Positions 43,967-54,376 are shown, counted from the stretch's first letter. The stretch is 64,000 nucleotides of DNA from Pseudomonadota bacterium (GCA_021818425.1 JAKAEC010000001.1:1-64000), one strand, 5' to 3'. Numbers and translations: made by a program. The notes: a model not told the origin generated them from the letters alone.

Positions 43967-44532
43967 TCCTCGCCCCCGCGTTCGGTGCGAGCACGTGCCT
44001 CTGCCGGGCGGCGTGAAAATTCCGGCGCGATATCATCAAGCTCGATGAACTGATCGGCTTGGCGGCGTAGTTCGTCTGCGATCATTGGTGGGTTGGTTCG
44101 GATAGAGGAAACAACGGTTACCCGGACGCCTTTGCGCTGTACAGCTTCGACTAAGCGGCGGAAGTCCGAATCGCCGGAAAACAAGATAGCGTGATCGAGA
44201 AAAGGTGCCAATTCAAGCATATCGATTGCAAGTTCAATATCCATATTTCCTTTGATTCGCTTCCGTCCTAGTGCATCCATAAATTCCTTGGCGGGCTTAG
44301 TAACTAGGCTGTAACCGTTGTAAGCAAGCCAGTCCGTTAGTGGCTTGAGAGGCGAATACTCTTCGGTTTCCAGAAGCGCAGAGTAGTAGTATGCACGCAG
44401 AAGGTTTGTTTTTGAACCAAATAGATCGAGTAATTTCTTGTAGTCTATGTCAAAGCCAAGGCTGCGCGTTGCCGCGTAAAGATTAGCTCCATCGATGAAT
44501 AACGCTGTACGTTCCTGTTCTATCAAACGCAT
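43963..44532 (-). CDS. NYN-domain (LabA/DUF88-like) protein
   Basis: About 189 residues with the PIN-like NYN fold. Acidic active-site positions are kept: FIDGANLY (about 12-19), GNMDIELAIDML and FSGDSDFRRL. Family members are suspected RNases; the LabA branch has regulatory roles in cyanobacteria. The start is uncertain: ATG 44532 (MRLIEQERTALFIDG) fits the family, while ATG 44544 directly abuts AGAGGA. It is divergent from folK across an AT-rich gap. Confidence 0.85.
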   Translation of the reverse strand: MRLIEQERTALFIDGANLYAATRSLGFDIDYKKLLDLFGSKTNLLRAYYYSALLETEEYSPLKPLTDWLAYNGYSLVTKPAKEFMDALGRKRIKGNMDIELAIDMLELAPFLDHAILFSGDSDFRRLVEAVQRKGVRVTVVSSIRTNPPMIADELRRQADQFIELDDIAPEFSRRPAEARARTERGGEE

Positions 44533-44641
44533 TTTAAAATCCATTCCTCTTGAAATAGTAGGTTAAAGATGATGTACAGAAGATAAAAATGTTAGTAACG
44601 TCTTTGAAAGAGAACCAAACCCCCATAAGGGTTCTTCTGTT

Positions 44642-45157
44642 ATGATCCTAATTGCCATTGGTGCCAATCTGCCAGGCAGAAACGGTGGCACGCCAGTGCA
44701 AACCTGCATAGCGGCGGTGGGGGCCATACGCGCTATCCCGGGGCTTGCCTTTATAGCTCTCTCGCCGTGGTATCGCACCAAGGCAATTCCCGTCTCCTCC
44801 CAGCCCGATTACTGTAACGGCATGATCCGAATGCACGGGGCGATCGACCCTGCCGCGCTGTTGCGGCAGTTGCATGAAATCGAGGTGCAGTTTGGCCGGG
44901 AGCGCCAGGCGCCCAACGCTGCGCGCACGCTGGATCTTGATATTATTGCCATGGATCGGCTGGTTCGTGCCGCGCCAGACCCGGTGCTGCCGCACCCGCG
45001 CGCGCATGAGCGCGCCTTCGTGCTGCGTCCGCTGCTGGACGTAGCTTCCTCGTGGCGCCACCCAGTGTTGGGGCACAGTGTGACCACATTGCTAAGGGAG
45101 CTTCCCCCGCAAGGTATTGAACCCTGGCATGACGAGCCGGAAAGGGCGGGCAAATGA
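44642..45157 (+). CDS. folK: 2-amino-4-hydroxy-6-hydroxymethyldihydropteridine diphosphokinase
   Basis: Activates the pterin by pyrophosphorylation for folate synthesis. The 171-residue protein carries IAIGANLPGRNGG, LSPWYRTKAIPVSSQPDYCN, and the signature ARTLDLDIIAMD, followed by LPHPRAHERAFVLRPLLDVA. It is followed by rpoZ after 64 bases. An AACCC / GGGTT hairpin lies just before its ATG. Confidence 0.95.
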   Translation: MILIAIGANLPGRNGGTPVQTCIAAVGAIRAIPGLAFIALSPWYRTKAIPVSSQPDYCNGMIRMHGAIDPAALLRQLHEIEVQFGRERQAPNAARTLDLDIIAMDRLVRAAPDPVLPHPRAHERAFVLRPLLDVASSWRHPVLGHSVTTLLRELPPQGIEPWHDEPERAGK

Positions 45158-45221
45158 GCTTGCTTCCCCGCCGCGGCTGAGGTAAGGCACTCTTTCAATT
45201 TTCTGCCTGGAGCGTACCGTT

Positions 45222-45632
45222 ATGGCCCGCGTGACCGTTGAAGACTGCGTTTTGAAGGTGCCGAATCGCTTTGAGTTGGTTCTGCTGGCGGCGCAGCGTG
45301 CCCGGAACATCAGCCGCGGTGAACAGCTTACCATCGACCGAGACAACGACAAGAATCCAGTGGTGGCTTTGCGCGAGATTGCTGATGAGACTGTAGCGCT
45401 GCCGGCGTTGGAGCAGGATTTGGTGAAATCCCTCTCCCGGGTGCCGGAGCCCGAGCCGGTGGACGAGGAAGTGATGGATCTGATCCCGACCGACCAGAAC
45501 ATCTTTGGCCTGCAGGATGTCTCCGCCGAAGAGGAAGCCGCTGCTATGGCCGCGGAGGGCGATGAGGTCATGTCTTCCGAGGATATTCAGGCCGCCATCG
45601 AGGCCGAACTCGGCGGCAAGTTCCGCCGGTAA
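45222..45632 (+). CDS. rpoZ: RNA polymerase omega subunit
   Basis: Small subunit that aids assembly of RNA polymerase and forms part of a ppGpp site. 136 residues: [20 protein letters not shown], then [12 protein letters not shown] (the conserved helix), and [14 protein letters not shown]. An acidic C-terminal extension is longer than in E. coli (91 residues) but common in alphaproteobacteria. It is immediately upstream of rsh, as is usual. Confidence 0.96.
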   Translation: MARVTVEDCVLKVPNRFELVLLAAQRARNISRGEQLTIDRDNDKNPVVALREIADETVALPALEQDLVKSLSRVPEPEPVDEEVMDLIPTDQNIFGLQDVSAEEEAAAMAAEGDEVMSSEDIQAAIEAELGGKFRR

Positions 45633-45636
45633 ACCT

Positions 45637-47892
45637 GTGTGGACAGGCCGCCTGGTTGTGAGCCTGTCCCGCGCCCCTGAGGGCCTGAGCGGCGGCACGC
45701 CAAAATTTCACCCAGAGCTGGCTGGGCTTCTGGCGAGGGTGGCCGCTTATGATGCCAAGGCTGACATTGCCCTGATCGACGAAGCCTATGGTGCGGCAGA
45801 GGCGGCGCATGCCGACCAGAAGCGCGATAATGGCGAGCCCTACATAACGCATCCGCTTGCCGTAGCGGGAATTCTAGCTAGCTATAAGCTGGACTGTGCC
45901 TCTATTATCACAGCCTTGCTGCACGATACGGTGGAGGATACCTCCGTCACGCTCGCCAGCGTAGAGAAGCGCTTTGGCAAGGAAATTGCCTCGCTGGTGG
46001 ATGGCGTCACCAAGCTGACAAGGTTGGAGCTGCAATCGGACCGCACCAAGCAGGCAGAGAATTTCCGCAAGCTGGTGTTGGCGATGAGCAAGGATATCCG
46101 GGTGCTCATCGTAAAGCTGGCGGATAGGCTGCATAACATGCGCACGCTGGGGGCAGTCTCGGCTGCGCACCGGAGGCTGCGGATCGCGCGCGAAACAATG
46201 GACATCTACGCCCCGTTAGCTGAGCGTATCGGCATGGAGGCGGTGAAAACCGAGCTGCAAAACCGGGCCTTTGCCGAGATCGAGCCGGAAGCCTACGACA
46301 CCATACAGACGCGTTTGAACTTTCTGCGTGGACAGGGTGCGGATGTCATTGAGGAGGTACGACAGGAGCTGATCCGTGTCTGCAAGGAGGCCGGGGTAAG
46401 CGTTGTAGAAATCTCGGGCCGCGAGAAGTCGCCGTACTCCATTTGGCAGAAGATGAAAAGGCGGAACGTAACGTTCGAGCAATTATCAGATATTATGGCA
46501 TTCCGCATCATCGTGCCGACACGCGGGGAGTGTTATGTGGCGCTGGGGGCAATTCATGCCGCGTTTCCCGTCATCGCAGGGCGGTTTAAGGATTATATTT
46601 CAACACCCAAGAGCAATGGCTACCAGTCGCTTCATACGGGGGTAACGCTGCGCCAGCCGCGCAACCAGAAGATCGAGATTCAGATACGCACACCGGAGAT
46701 GCAGGCAGTAGCGGAAGCCGGTGTTGCCGCGCACTGGCTTTATAAGCAGAACGATGCGTCGCCGACGGATGTTAAGCAGTTCGGCTGGGTGAAGGATCTG
46801 CTGGAAATTCTGGAAAACTCGGCGGCGCCGGATGAATTCCTAGAGAATACCAAGTTGGAGCTCTACCAGGATCAGGTATTCTGCTTTACGCCCAAGGGGC
46901 AGCTCATTCAGCTGCCACGCGGAGCCACGTCGGTTGATTTCGCCTACGCCGTGCATAGCCAGATTGGTGACACCTGTGTGGGTGCGCGCATCAATGGCAA
47001 GCTGATGCCGTTGCGCTACGAGTTGCAGAACGGCGACCAGGTGGAGATTCTAACTGCCCGCGGTGGCACGCCAAGCCCCGCCTGGGAGCGCTTTGTTGTC
47101 ACCGGTAAGGCGCGCGCGCGCATCCGCCGGTTCCTGGCGCAGCAGATGAGAGATCAGCACCGCGACGCGGGCCGGTCCATGCTGATGAAGGCATTCCGGC
47201 AGGATGGCGTGGATGGCTCGGAGAAAGTTCTGGAGCCTGTGGCCAAGCAGTTCAAGCAATCGAGCGTGGACGATCTTTATGTAGCGGTCGCCACCGGGGT
47301 AGTAGGGCCGAAGGACGTGGTAAATGCGGCATATCCGGAGCTGAAGGAGGCGCGGGCACCACGCATGATGCCCGCCTTCATGGGCAGAAGCCTGACAGCC
47401 CGTTCCCCGCGTAATACTCCGCGTGCCGATGCCGGGCAGCCGATCTTAGGGCTAGTGGCGGGCATGGATGTGCATTATGCCGGATGCTGCCACCCGCTGC
47501 CCGGTGACAAGATTGTTGGCATCGTCACCACTGGCAAGCCGATTGCCATTCATGCCAAGGATTGTGCCCAGCTCGATCAATTCGCAGCAACGCCGGAGCG
47601 CTTTATTGATGTGGATTGGAATGATGAGGCAAAGCTCGATACCAAGGCGCAGAGCTTTACGGGGCGCGTAAGCGTAATTGCCAGCAATACGTCCGGCGCA
47701 CTGGCGGCGCTGGCCAATGCGGTTGCCAAGCAGGACGGGTCAATCTCGAATTTAAAGATTATACACCGCCAGCAGGATTTTTTTGAGGCGCTCGTCGATA
47801 TCGAGGTCCATGATACAAGACATTTGAATCAGGTGATCGCCGGACTGCGCGCGGCCGCCGGCATTGCCCAGGTCGAGCGGGCACGGAATTGA
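45637..47892 (+). CDS. rsh: bifunctional (p)ppGpp synthetase/hydrolase (Rsh)
   Basis: Stringent-response enzyme that makes and degrades (p)ppGpp. Domains in order: HD hydrolase (about 40-190, with the intact [10 protein letters not shown] motif), synthetase (about 250-360, with [20 protein letters not shown]), TGS (about 400-465, [20 protein letters not shown]) and a C-terminal ACT domain. RFKD is the RxKD form typical of bifunctional enzymes rather than the ExDD of RelA. The start is unsettled: GTG 45637 or GTG 45658, neither with a strong ribosome-binding site; the frame also runs back into rpoZ. Confidence 0.95.
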   Translation: MWTGRLVVSLSRAPEGLSGGTPKFHPELAGLLARVAAYDAKADIALIDEAYGAAEAAHADQKRDNGEPYITHPLAVAGILASYKLDCASIITALLHDTVEDTSVTLASVEKRFGKEIASLVDGVTKLTRLELQSDRTKQAENFRKLVLAMSKDIRVLIVKLADRLHNMRTLGAVSAAHRRLRIARETMDIYAPLAERIGMEAVKTELQNRAFAEIEPEAYDTIQTRLNFLRGQGADVIEEVRQELIRVCKEAGVSVVEISGREKSPYSIWQKMKRRNVTFEQLSDIMAFRIIVPTRGECYVALGAIHAAFPVIAGRFKDYISTPKSNGYQSLHTGVTLRQPRNQKIEIQIRTPEMQAVAEAGVAAHWLYKQNDASPTDVKQFGWVKDLLEILENSAAPDEFLENTKLELYQDQVFCFTPKGQLIQLPRGATSVDFAYAVHSQIGDTCVGARINGKLMPLRYELQNGDQVEILTARGGTPSPAWERFVVTGKARARIRRFLAQQMRDQHRDAGRSMLMKAFRQDGVDGSEKVLEPVAKQFKQSSVDDLYVAVATGVVGPKDVVNAAYPELKEARAPRMMPAFMGRSLTARSPRNTPRADAGQPILGLVAGMDVHYAGCCHPLPGDKIVGIVTTGKPIAIHAKDCAQLDQFAATPERFIDVDWNDEAKLDTKAQSFTGRVSVIASNTSGALAALANAVAKQDGSISNLKIIHRQQDFFEALVDIEVHDTRHLNQVIAGLRAAAGIAQVERARN

Positions 47893-48323
47893 ACACGGGC
47901 CTCATCATCGGCCTGGGTACGGATCTTTGTGATATCAGGCGCGTGGAAAACCTTCTAGAAAGGCACGGGGAGCGCTTCACCAACCGGGTTTTTTCTGCAA
48001 TCGAGCGTGCGCGCAGCGAGCAGCGGTCACAGTTGCGGGCAGCCAGCTATGCGAAGCGCTTCGCGGCCAAGGAGGCGTGCGCCAAAGCCCTAGGAACCGG
48101 ATTTGCACGGGGTGTTTTTATGTCGGACCTTTGCGTGGTGAACCTACCCGGTGGACAGCCGGCGATGGAGCTTTCCGGCGGCGCCCTTGAAAGGTTGCGC
48201 GCACTGACCCCTGAGGGATATGAGGCGCGGGTTCTAGTTTCGTTAACGGACGAATATCCCTATGCCTATGCGCAAGTCATTATTTCCGCAGCGCCGCCGT
48301 TGTCATTGTTACGCGCACGTTGA
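47889..48323 (+). CDS. acpS: holo-[acyl-carrier-protein] synthase
   Basis: Transfers 4'-phosphopantetheine from CoA to acyl carrier protein. The 144-residue protein has [20 protein letters not shown] (metal-binding Asp) and [18 protein letters not shown] (catalytic Glu). The start is TTG, overlapping the rsh stop as TTGA. The usual following genes (lepB, rnc, era) are absent; a convergent DUF952 gene follows instead. Confidence 0.95.
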   Translation: MNTGLIIGLGTDLCDIRRVENLLERHGERFTNRVFSAIERARSEQRSQLRAASYAKRFAAKEACAKALGTGFARGVFMSDLCVVNLPGGQPAMELSGGALERLRALTPEGYEARVLVSLTDEYPYAYAQVIISAAPPLSLLRAR

Positions 48324-48407
48324 AAATCTAGCCCATAGTGTCATTGCCCACTCAGATGAAAATATCGCATCATTGTAGTCTGGGATCAAACAGCTTGACT
48401 GAATAGC

Positions 48408-48746
48408 TTACGCCGGTATCAGTGCGCGCCCATCGACGCCGCGCAGCAGAGGGGTGTGGGCACTGACGAGATCCATGCTGAGCCTGCCGTAGAAATGCGG
48501 GAATAGTTGGCCGCCGCTCGAAGCTTCCCACTTCAGTGCAGAGCCCAACGGCGTTAGCGGGATCGCAACAATGACGAGTCCTTCTTGGGCAGGGAAATGT
48601 TTGGCAAGGGTTTCGTCGAGTTGTGAGGCGGTGGAGAGATGGATATATCCGTCCATGACGTCAACAGGTGCGCCTTCGAACGTACCATCGCGCAAGGCCG
48701 TGAACTGCGCTTGAGTCAGGATTTTGTAGGCAACTTGTACGTTCAT
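48408..48746 (-). CDS. DUF952 family protein
   Basis: A 112-residue protein matching DUF952, a glutathione-S-transferase-neighbourhood family with no proven function. Core segments: AYKILTQAQFTALRDGTFEG, GYIHLSTASQLDETLAKHF, and LKWEASSGGQLFPHFYGRL. The ATG at 48746 has AAAGGAAA upstream; the longer frame back to 48812 is not family-like. It is divergent from the aminotransferase gene. Confidence 0.85.
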   Translation of the reverse strand: MNVQVAYKILTQAQFTALRDGTFEGAPVDVMDGYIHLSTASQLDETLAKHFPAQEGLVIVAIPLTPLGSALKWEASSGGQLFPHFYGRLSMDLVSAHTPLLRGVDGRALIPA

Positions 48747-48922
48747 GGCGTTTCCTTTGGTGATGCGCGCCCGGCTGCGCCGGGCAGCGCGGCCTGCGAT
48801 CTTATGGCGCATGACCGATGCGCGGTCATCTCATACTTGCGGGGCTTCGTGAGACCAGAAAGGTCTTTTCAAGCCTGTTTAAAATAGTAAACTTGCGACC
48901 AGATAGCCAGGAGTATCAGCCT

Positions 48923-50245
48923 ATGCGCGCAGCGATCCATTCAAGCAACGAACCGTTGTTTCACCAGTGGATGCCGTTTACTGCCAATCGGCAGTTCCAG
49001 GAGCAGCCGCGCCTCATCGCCCGCGCGGAGGGTGTTTATTATTATAATACGCGCGGCGAAAAGCTTCTGGATGGATCATCCGGGCTTTACTGTATTCCGT
49101 TGGGGCATGGCCGCCGCGAGATTCGTGAAGCTGTGGTCAAACAGATGGAGGAACTAGATTACGCGCCGCCGTTTCAATACGGCGTGCCCGCGGCCTTCCG
49201 GCTGTCGACGGAGGTAGCGCAGATGCTGCCGGCGCCTCTCAACAGGGTATTTTTTGCCTGTTCAGGGTCGGAGGCGGTGGATACCGCGCTGAAAATGGCG
49301 ATTCAGTATCACCGCGCCCGAGGCGAAGGCCAACGCATGCGCATCATCGGGCGGGAACGCGGCTATCACGGGGTGAATTTTGGTGGCTGGTCGGTTGGTG
49401 GAATGGTCGCCAACCGCAAGGCGTTCGGCGTTGGGCTGCCGGCCGTGTCACATCTGCGCCATACAGTGATCAAGGAGAATCTCTTTCAGATGGGGGAGGG
49501 AGAGAGTGGCGCCGACCTTGCAGATGATCTTGAGCGTTTCGTAAACCTGCATGGTGCCGATACAATTGCTGCCTGCATCGTGGAGCCCATCGCGGGCTCG
49601 ACCGGCATTCTGGTGCCGCCCAAGGGATATTTGAAGCGCTTGCGCGAGATTTGCACCAAGCATGGCATTTTGTTGATCTTTGATGAGGTGATTACAGGGT
49701 TTGGCCGCACTGGCGAGGCTTTCGCTGCCCAGACCTTTGATGTCACGCCCGACATTCTCACTATGGCTAAGGCGATCACCAACGGTTCCATTCCAATGGC
49801 TGCAGTGGCGGTGAAGGAAGAGATACAGCAGGTTATTTTCGAAGCCGCGCCTGCGGGTGCAATCGAGTTTGCGCATGGCTACACCTATTCGGCGCATCCA
49901 GCCGCCTGTGCGGCAGGTTTGGCCACGCTGAAAATCTACCGTGAGGAGAATACGTTCAGCCGTGCAAGGGCGCTGGCGCCTGCGTTTCTTGAGCAAATCG
50001 GTAGCTTTAAGGGATTGCCGGACGTCATCGACACGCGCGGGTTTGGCCTGCTGGGCGCCGTGGAGATTGCCCCGAAAGGCAAGCCGGGCGAGCGAGGCTT
50101 TGGCATTTTGTGCAAAGCCTTTGAAACCGGGCTGGTGCTACGCGCGGCTGGCGATTCGTTGGTGTTGGCGCCACCTTTTGCGGCCACGCCGGATCAGATC
50201 AATGAGATGACCGATATTCTGCGCCGGTTGATCAAAGAAAGCTGA
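48923..50245 (+). CDS. class III omega-amino-acid aminotransferase (beta-alanine/GABA-pyruvate type)
   Basis: PLP enzyme that transfers a terminal amino group to pyruvate. 440 residues starting at ATG 48923, with AGGAG nine bases upstream. It carries [51 protein letters not shown] and the PLP Lys283 in [11 protein letters not shown]. The opening resembles the beta-alanine-pyruvate transaminases. With the dehydrogenase gene downstream it probably feeds semialdehyde oxidation; the substrate (beta-alanine, GABA or a polyamine derivative) is not fixed by sequence. Confidence 0.9.
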   Translation: MRAAIHSSNEPLFHQWMPFTANRQFQEQPRLIARAEGVYYYNTRGEKLLDGSSGLYCIPLGHGRREIREAVVKQMEELDYAPPFQYGVPAAFRLSTEVAQMLPAPLNRVFFACSGSEAVDTALKMAIQYHRARGEGQRMRIIGRERGYHGVNFGGWSVGGMVANRKAFGVGLPAVSHLRHTVIKENLFQMGEGESGADLADDLERFVNLHGADTIAACIVEPIAGSTGILVPPKGYLKRLREICTKHGILLIFDEVITGFGRTGEAFAAQTFDVTPDILTMAKAITNGSIPMAAVAVKEEIQQVIFEAAPAGAIEFAHGYTYSAHPAACAAGLATLKIYREENTFSRARALAPAFLEQIGSFKGLPDVIDTRGFGLLGAVEIAPKGKPGERGFGILCKAFETGLVLRAAGDSLVLAPPFAATPDQINEMTDILRRLIKES

Positions 50246-50378
50246 CCGGCATACGAGCGTTGTCAGCACCGCGATGGCAAGCGGAATTCAGGGGCGATGC
50301 CCGCGCCCCAACGCAATAGATTTTGAGGCGGGGTGCGCAGGGCGTTTTGCTTTCACGTACACAGTCGGAGGAGCGCAA

Positions 50379-51812
50379 ATGTATCAGGACGTATTGCTAC
50401 ATGTTGGCGGCCAGTGGCGCGCCGCGCATGGTGGCCGGACGATGGACGTGGTTAACCCGGCGACCGAGGAGGTTATCGGCAAACTGGCGCATGCCAGCAC
50501 CGCCGACCTTGACGAGGCGGTGGGCTGGGCGGCCAAGGGATTCAACACTTGGCGCAAGATTTCGGCCTTTGAGCGGGGCAAGTTGATGCGCAAGGCAGCG
50601 GAGCTTCTGCGCGCGCGGCTGGACACGATCGCAACGCTGATGACGATGGAGCAAGGCAAGCCGTTGGCGGAAGCGAAGGTAGAGCTGGCCGCATCGGCAG
50701 ATGTGATCGACTGGTTTGCCGAGGAGGGCCGCCGCGCCTACGGCCGGTTAATTCCGGCACGTCAGCCAGGAGTGTACCAGATTTCGCTGCGTGAACCGGT
50801 GGGGGTTGTGGCGGGTTTCACGCCCTGGAACTTTCCCGTGAGCCAAGCAGTGCGCAAAATTTCTGCAGCGCTGGCGGCAGGCTGCTCCTTCATCCTGAAG
50901 GGACCCGAAGAAACCCCGGCAAGCTGTGCAGAGCTGGTTCGCTGCTACGCGGATGCCGGGATTCCAGCGGGTGTCGTGCAGATTGTGTTCGGCGTGCCAG
51001 CGGAAATTTCAGAATACCTGATTCCGCATCCAGTGGTGAGGAAGGTTTCCTTCACGGGTTCCACCGCCGTGGGCAAGCATCTGGCGGGGCTCGCAGGCCA
51101 GCATATGAAACGCGTGACTATGGAACTGGGTGGGCATGCGCCAGCCCTCGTGTTTGACGACGCTGATCTTGATTTGGCCGTTAAGCATCTAGCCGCCGCG
51201 AAGTTCCGCAATGCCGGCCAAGTGTGCATCGCACCTACACGGTTCCTGGTGCAGGAGGGCGTGTATGGGCCGTTCCTGGCAAAATTCGTGGCCAAATGCG
51301 AGGCGATTAAGCTGGGCAACGGATTGGAAGCCGGCATCACCATGGGACCGCTCGCCAATGACCGCCGCGTGGCCGCCATGGAAGGCTTCATCGCCGATGC
51401 GGTAGGCAGGGGCGCCAAGCTCCACACGGGTGGCAAGCGCGCGGGCAACAAGGGCTATTTCTTCGAGCCAACGGTGCTGACCGATATTCCCCCGGATGCG
51501 AGGGTGATGCATGAGGAACCGTTTGGTCCACTGGCCCTTGTGATGCCGTTTCAGAGCTATGAGCAGGCGATCGCGGAGGCCAATCGTTTGGAATACGGCC
51601 TGGCGGCATATGCATTCTCCCGCGATGCCGCGCGGGTGGCAGCGCTGGCGGCCGATATCGAGGCCGGCATGGTCACGATCAATCACTTGGGCCTAGCGCT
51701 GCCGGAAACGCCTTTCGGCGGCGTCAAGGATTCAGGCTATGGCTCGGAAGGTGGCGCTGAAGGTCTGGAGCCGTATTTGCTGACGAAATTTGTCTCGCAA
51801 ACCGGCGCTTAG
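50379..51812 (+). CDS. NAD(P)-dependent succinate-semialdehyde dehydrogenase-like aldehyde dehydrogenase
   Basis: 477-residue ALDH; ATG 50379 lies five bases after GGAGGAG. It has the cofactor segment [20 protein letters not shown], the general base Glu249 in [17 protein letters not shown] and the catalytic Cys283 in [25 protein letters not shown] completes the family. The overall pattern is closest to GabD-type succinate-semialdehyde dehydrogenases. It lies 133 bases after the aminotransferase, so both steps of a GABA-like degradation could be encoded here. Confidence 0.88.
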   Translation: MYQDVLLHVGGQWRAAHGGRTMDVVNPATEEVIGKLAHASTADLDEAVGWAAKGFNTWRKISAFERGKLMRKAAELLRARLDTIATLMTMEQGKPLAEAKVELAASADVIDWFAEEGRRAYGRLIPARQPGVYQISLREPVGVVAGFTPWNFPVSQAVRKISAALAAGCSFILKGPEETPASCAELVRCYADAGIPAGVVQIVFGVPAEISEYLIPHPVVRKVSFTGSTAVGKHLAGLAGQHMKRVTMELGGHAPALVFDDADLDLAVKHLAAAKFRNAGQVCIAPTRFLVQEGVYGPFLAKFVAKCEAIKLGNGLEAGITMGPLANDRRVAAMEGFIADAVGRGAKLHTGGKRAGNKGYFFEPTVLTDIPPDARVMHEEPFGPLALVMPFQSYEQAIAEANRLEYGLAAYAFSRDAARVAALAADIEAGMVTINHLGLALPETPFGGVKDSGYGSEGGAEGLEPYLLTKFVSQTGA

Positions 51813-51840
51813 AGCGTCCAAATCTTCAACTGGATGCTCT
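51811..51840. terminator. hairpin between convergent dehydrogenase and cmk genes
   Basis: A ten-base arm AGAGCGTCCA pairs with TGGATGCTCT with one wobble pair and a ten-base loop. It overlaps the end of the dehydrogenase gene and has no T tract, so a terminator role is uncertain. Confidence 0.35.
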
Positions 51841-51921
51841 ATCCCGGGTTTCGGTGAGCCATTCCACGCGTTTGCTTACCCACCGCAATGTCAGTCTGAA
51901 CGCAAAGGGCCTCGATTCCCA

Positions 51922-52554
51922 TCACGAATTTGAGGCTGCCAGCTTTTTTTCGATCTCTTGCATCGCGTGGAGGAAGGCTTCCTCTATGTTCAGTGTGGTT
52001 GTGTCGATGAGAATTGCGTCCTCGGCCGGGATAAGCGGAGCAGCTGCGCGGGTACGGTCGGCTTCGTCGCGTGCCGCTACATCCGCGATGACGTTTGCCA
52101 GCGGCACACTTTCGCCACGGGCGATAAATTCGGCTTGGCGCCGCTTGGCGCGCGCTTCTACGCTGGCGGTGACAAACAGCTTCACATCGGCATGGGGGAA
52201 GATCACCGTGCCGATATCCCGCCCGTCTAGCACCGCACCGTTGGCGCTGCCGTATTCGCGCTGGAAGGCGAGCAGCGCCTCGCGTACGGCTGGAATGGAG
52301 GCCACTTGGCTGGCGGCCTTGGAGGTGACCGCGTCGCGAAGGTCGGCGCGGGATGTGTCAGCTTTGCTAAGCGCCCTGGCCGCGGCCGTCGCAGCTTGCA
52401 CATCGGTTGGATCGCCGCCGGCTTCCAGTACGCGCTTGGCTGTGGCGCGGTAGAGCAAGCCCGTATCAAGGTAAGGCAGGTTTAGAGCTATCGCGAGCCG
52501 TTTTGCCAGGGTACCCTTGCCGGCGGCGGCCGGACCGTCGATGGCGATGATCAT
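51922..52554 (-). CDS. cmk: cytidylate kinase
   Basis: Phosphorylates CMP and dCMP. The 210-residue protein has the P-loop IAIDGPAAAGKGTLAKRLA, LPYLDTGLLYRATAKRVLEA, and DGRDIGTVIFPHADVKLFVT. Its ATG overlaps the aroA stop by four bases. aroA-cmk (often followed by rpsA) is a common order; rpsA is not present here. Confidence 0.96.
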   Translation of the reverse strand: MIIAIDGPAAAGKGTLAKRLAIALNLPYLDTGLLYRATAKRVLEAGGDPTDVQAATAAARALSKADTSRADLRDAVTSKAASQVASIPAVREALLAFQREYGSANGAVLDGRDIGTVIFPHADVKLFVTASVEARAKRRQAEFIARGESVPLANVIADVAARDEADRTRAAAPLIPAEDAILIDTTTLNIEEAFLHAMQEIEKKLAASNS

Positions 52555-53885
52555 GCGGCTGCCATTTGAGCGCCTAATCCGCGCATCAAATGCAGGAAGC
52601 CGGGGAAGGAAGTATCAATAAACCGCGCATCGTCGATCAGTACCGGCTGGGCCGTGATTTGTCCCAGAACCAGTGCCGACATGGCAAGACGGTGGTCCAT
52701 GTGGGTTTCCACCAAGCCGCCGCCAGGAATGGCGCCGGTGCCATGGATGATCAGATCGTCATCTTCGATCTCCACGTTCACCCCATTCACGCGCAGCATC
52801 GCTGCGGTGGCGCTCAGACGGTCGGATTCCTTAACCCGTAGCTCAGTCAGTCCGCGTAACCGTGAGGTGCCGCGGGCGGCGGCGCAGAGCACGGCGAGGA
52901 TGGGGTACTCATCAATCATGCTGGGCGCGCGGCCTGGCGGAACATCCACGGCGCGAAGCTCGGAATATGAGGCGGTTATGTCGCCCACAGGCTCGCCGCC
53001 TTCCTGACGCTGGGCCGTGACGGTCAGCTTGGCGCCCATTTCGCGAAGCGTCAGGAACAGCCCTGTGCGCAGCGGGTTGAGTCCCGTGCCGGAAATGGTA
53101 ATGTGGCTGTCTGGCACGAGCAAGGCTGCGGCCAGGGGAAAGGCCGCTGAGGATGGGTCGCCCGGCACGGCTATGTCGGCGCCGCGCAGTTCCGGTTGGC
53201 CCCGCAGCCGGATATGTCGACCGGTGGCAGCGTCGGTCACCGAGATTTCGGCGCCAAAGTGGCGGAGCATGTTTTCCGAATGATCGCGGGTAGGCTCGGG
53301 TTCCTCGATTTCAGTAAAGCCGGGCGAGTTGAGGCCAGCCAGCAGCACGGCAGATTTCACCTGGGCGGAGGCTACTGGCAGGCGATATGACAGGGGCATA
53401 GGGTCGCGAGCGCCAAGAATCGTCATTGGCAGGCGGTTGCCAGCGCGGGTGAAGAATTGCGCCCCCACCGCGCAAAGCGGCTCCACCACTCTGCCCATCG
53501 GGCGCTTGCGGAGCGAGGAATCGCCGGTCACAACAACATAAAGAGGGTGGGTGGCGAGAATGCCCGCCAACAGCCGCGCGGCGGTGCCGGAATTGCCCAT
53601 GTCCAACACATCCTCTGGCTCGGTCAGACCGCCGATGCCGCGGCCCGCAACTAGCCAGTCGGCGCCGTCGCGGGAAACTTCGGCGCCCAGCGCTTGCATG
53701 GCGGCGGCGGTGCGCAGCACGTCATCGCCTTCGAGCAAACCGCTGATTCGAGTCTGGCCCACGGCGAGGGCGCCAAACATCAAGGCGCGATGGCTGATGG
53801 ATTTGTCGCCCGGTACGCTGGCGCGGCCGGAAAGTGGTGCTGAGGGGCGGCGAGACAGATGAGGGCGTAGCGAGAGTTTGTCCAT
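52551..53885 (-). CDS. aroA: 3-phosphoshikimate 1-carboxyvinyltransferase (EPSP synthase)
   Basis: Sixth step of the shikimate pathway. About 444 residues with VPGDKSISHRALMFGALA, LDMGNSGTAARLLAGILA (the phosphoenolpyruvate-site region), LPVASAQVKSAVLLAGLNS and ELRVKESDRLSATAAML. The LMFGALAVG and GNSGTAAR sequences recall the class II (Agrobacterium CP4-like) enzymes. The start is uncertain: ATG 53885 or ATG 53900, both with weak ribosome-binding sites. The frame is open much further upstream but without family homology. Confidence 0.94.
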   Translation of the reverse strand: MDKLSLRPHLSRRPSAPLSGRASVPGDKSISHRALMFGALAVGQTRISGLLEGDDVLRTAAAMQALGAEVSRDGADWLVAGRGIGGLTEPEDVLDMGNSGTAARLLAGILATHPLYVVVTGDSSLRKRPMGRVVEPLCAVGAQFFTRAGNRLPMTILGARDPMPLSYRLPVASAQVKSAVLLAGLNSPGFTEIEEPEPTRDHSENMLRHFGAEISVTDAATGRHIRLRGQPELRGADIAVPGDPSSAAFPLAAALLVPDSHITISGTGLNPLRTGLFLTLREMGAKLTVTAQRQEGGEPVGDITASYSELRAVDVPPGRAPSMIDEYPILAVLCAAARGTSRLRGLTELRVKESDRLSATAAMLRVNGVNVEIEDDDLIIHGTGAIPGGGLVETHMDHRLAMSALVLGQITAQPVLIDDARFIDTSFPGFLHLMRGLGAQMAAA

Positions 53886-53983
53886 GCGCGCGCTTAGCAT
53901 GAGCGCACGGCGTTTGACATAGAAGCAATGGCATGGCATCGCGCCGCGTTGACTTGATGCGGCCCCTATTTCCGAGGTTTGAC

Positions 53984-54310
53984 ATGGCGAAGCCCGAACT
54001 TGGCGAAAAACACACTTGTGTCTCCTGCGGGGCGAGATTCTTCGATCTCGGCAAGGAGCCGGCAATATGCCCGAAATGCGGCGCCGAACAGCCGGTTGAG
54101 CAGCCTCGGCTAAAGCGTGCCGCGCCATTGCCGGAGGAGCAGAAAAAGGTCGTCAAGGCGGCGCTTGACCCTGACGACGTGGATGTCGAGGTCCCCGACG
54201 ACGCAGATGACGACGACATTTTGGAAGACGCTGATGATCTCGACGATGATACCGACGTGATTGACGCCGATATTGACGTGCAGACCGAGGGCGGCGACGA
54301 CGAGCGTTAA
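53984..54310 (+). CDS. TIGR02300 family acidic zinc-ribbon protein
   Basis: A 108-residue alphaproteobacterial protein. The N-terminal CVSCGARFFDLGKEPAICPK with the following Cys gives a CxxC...CxxC zinc ribbon; the family is named for an FYDLN-like motif, here FFDLG. The C-terminal half is almost entirely Asp, Glu and Val and is presumably disordered. ATG 53984 follows CCGAGG. The function is unknown. It is divergent from aroA, with 98 bases between the starts. Confidence 0.85.
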   Translation: MAKPELGEKHTCVSCGARFFDLGKEPAICPKCGAEQPVEQPRLKRAAPLPEEQKKVVKAALDPDDVDVEVPDDADDDDILEDADDLDDDTDVIDADIDVQTEGGDDER

Positions 54311-54338
54311 ACTCGCACCTGACGTAACTTAGGATTAG

Positions 54339-54376
54339 CGGGCCTTTCCGGAGACTGTCGGGAGGGCCCGTTATTT
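54339..54376 (+). terminator. probable terminator after the TIGR02300 gene
   Basis: A stem of about eleven pairs (CGGGCCTTTCC / GGGAGGGCCCG, including two G-T pairs) ends at the stop of the convergent AsmA gene and is followed by TTATTTAT. Confidence 0.55.

Noticed and set aside
45505-45636. Extension of rsh back into rpoZ
   Set aside because: The residues are a frame-shifted reading of the rpoZ 3' end and unlike Rsh N-termini.
53901-54128. N-terminal extension of aroA to a start at 54128
   Set aside because: The extra 76 or more residues are Arg/Cys-rich, unlike any EPSP synthase, and overlap the divergent TIGR02300 gene start.
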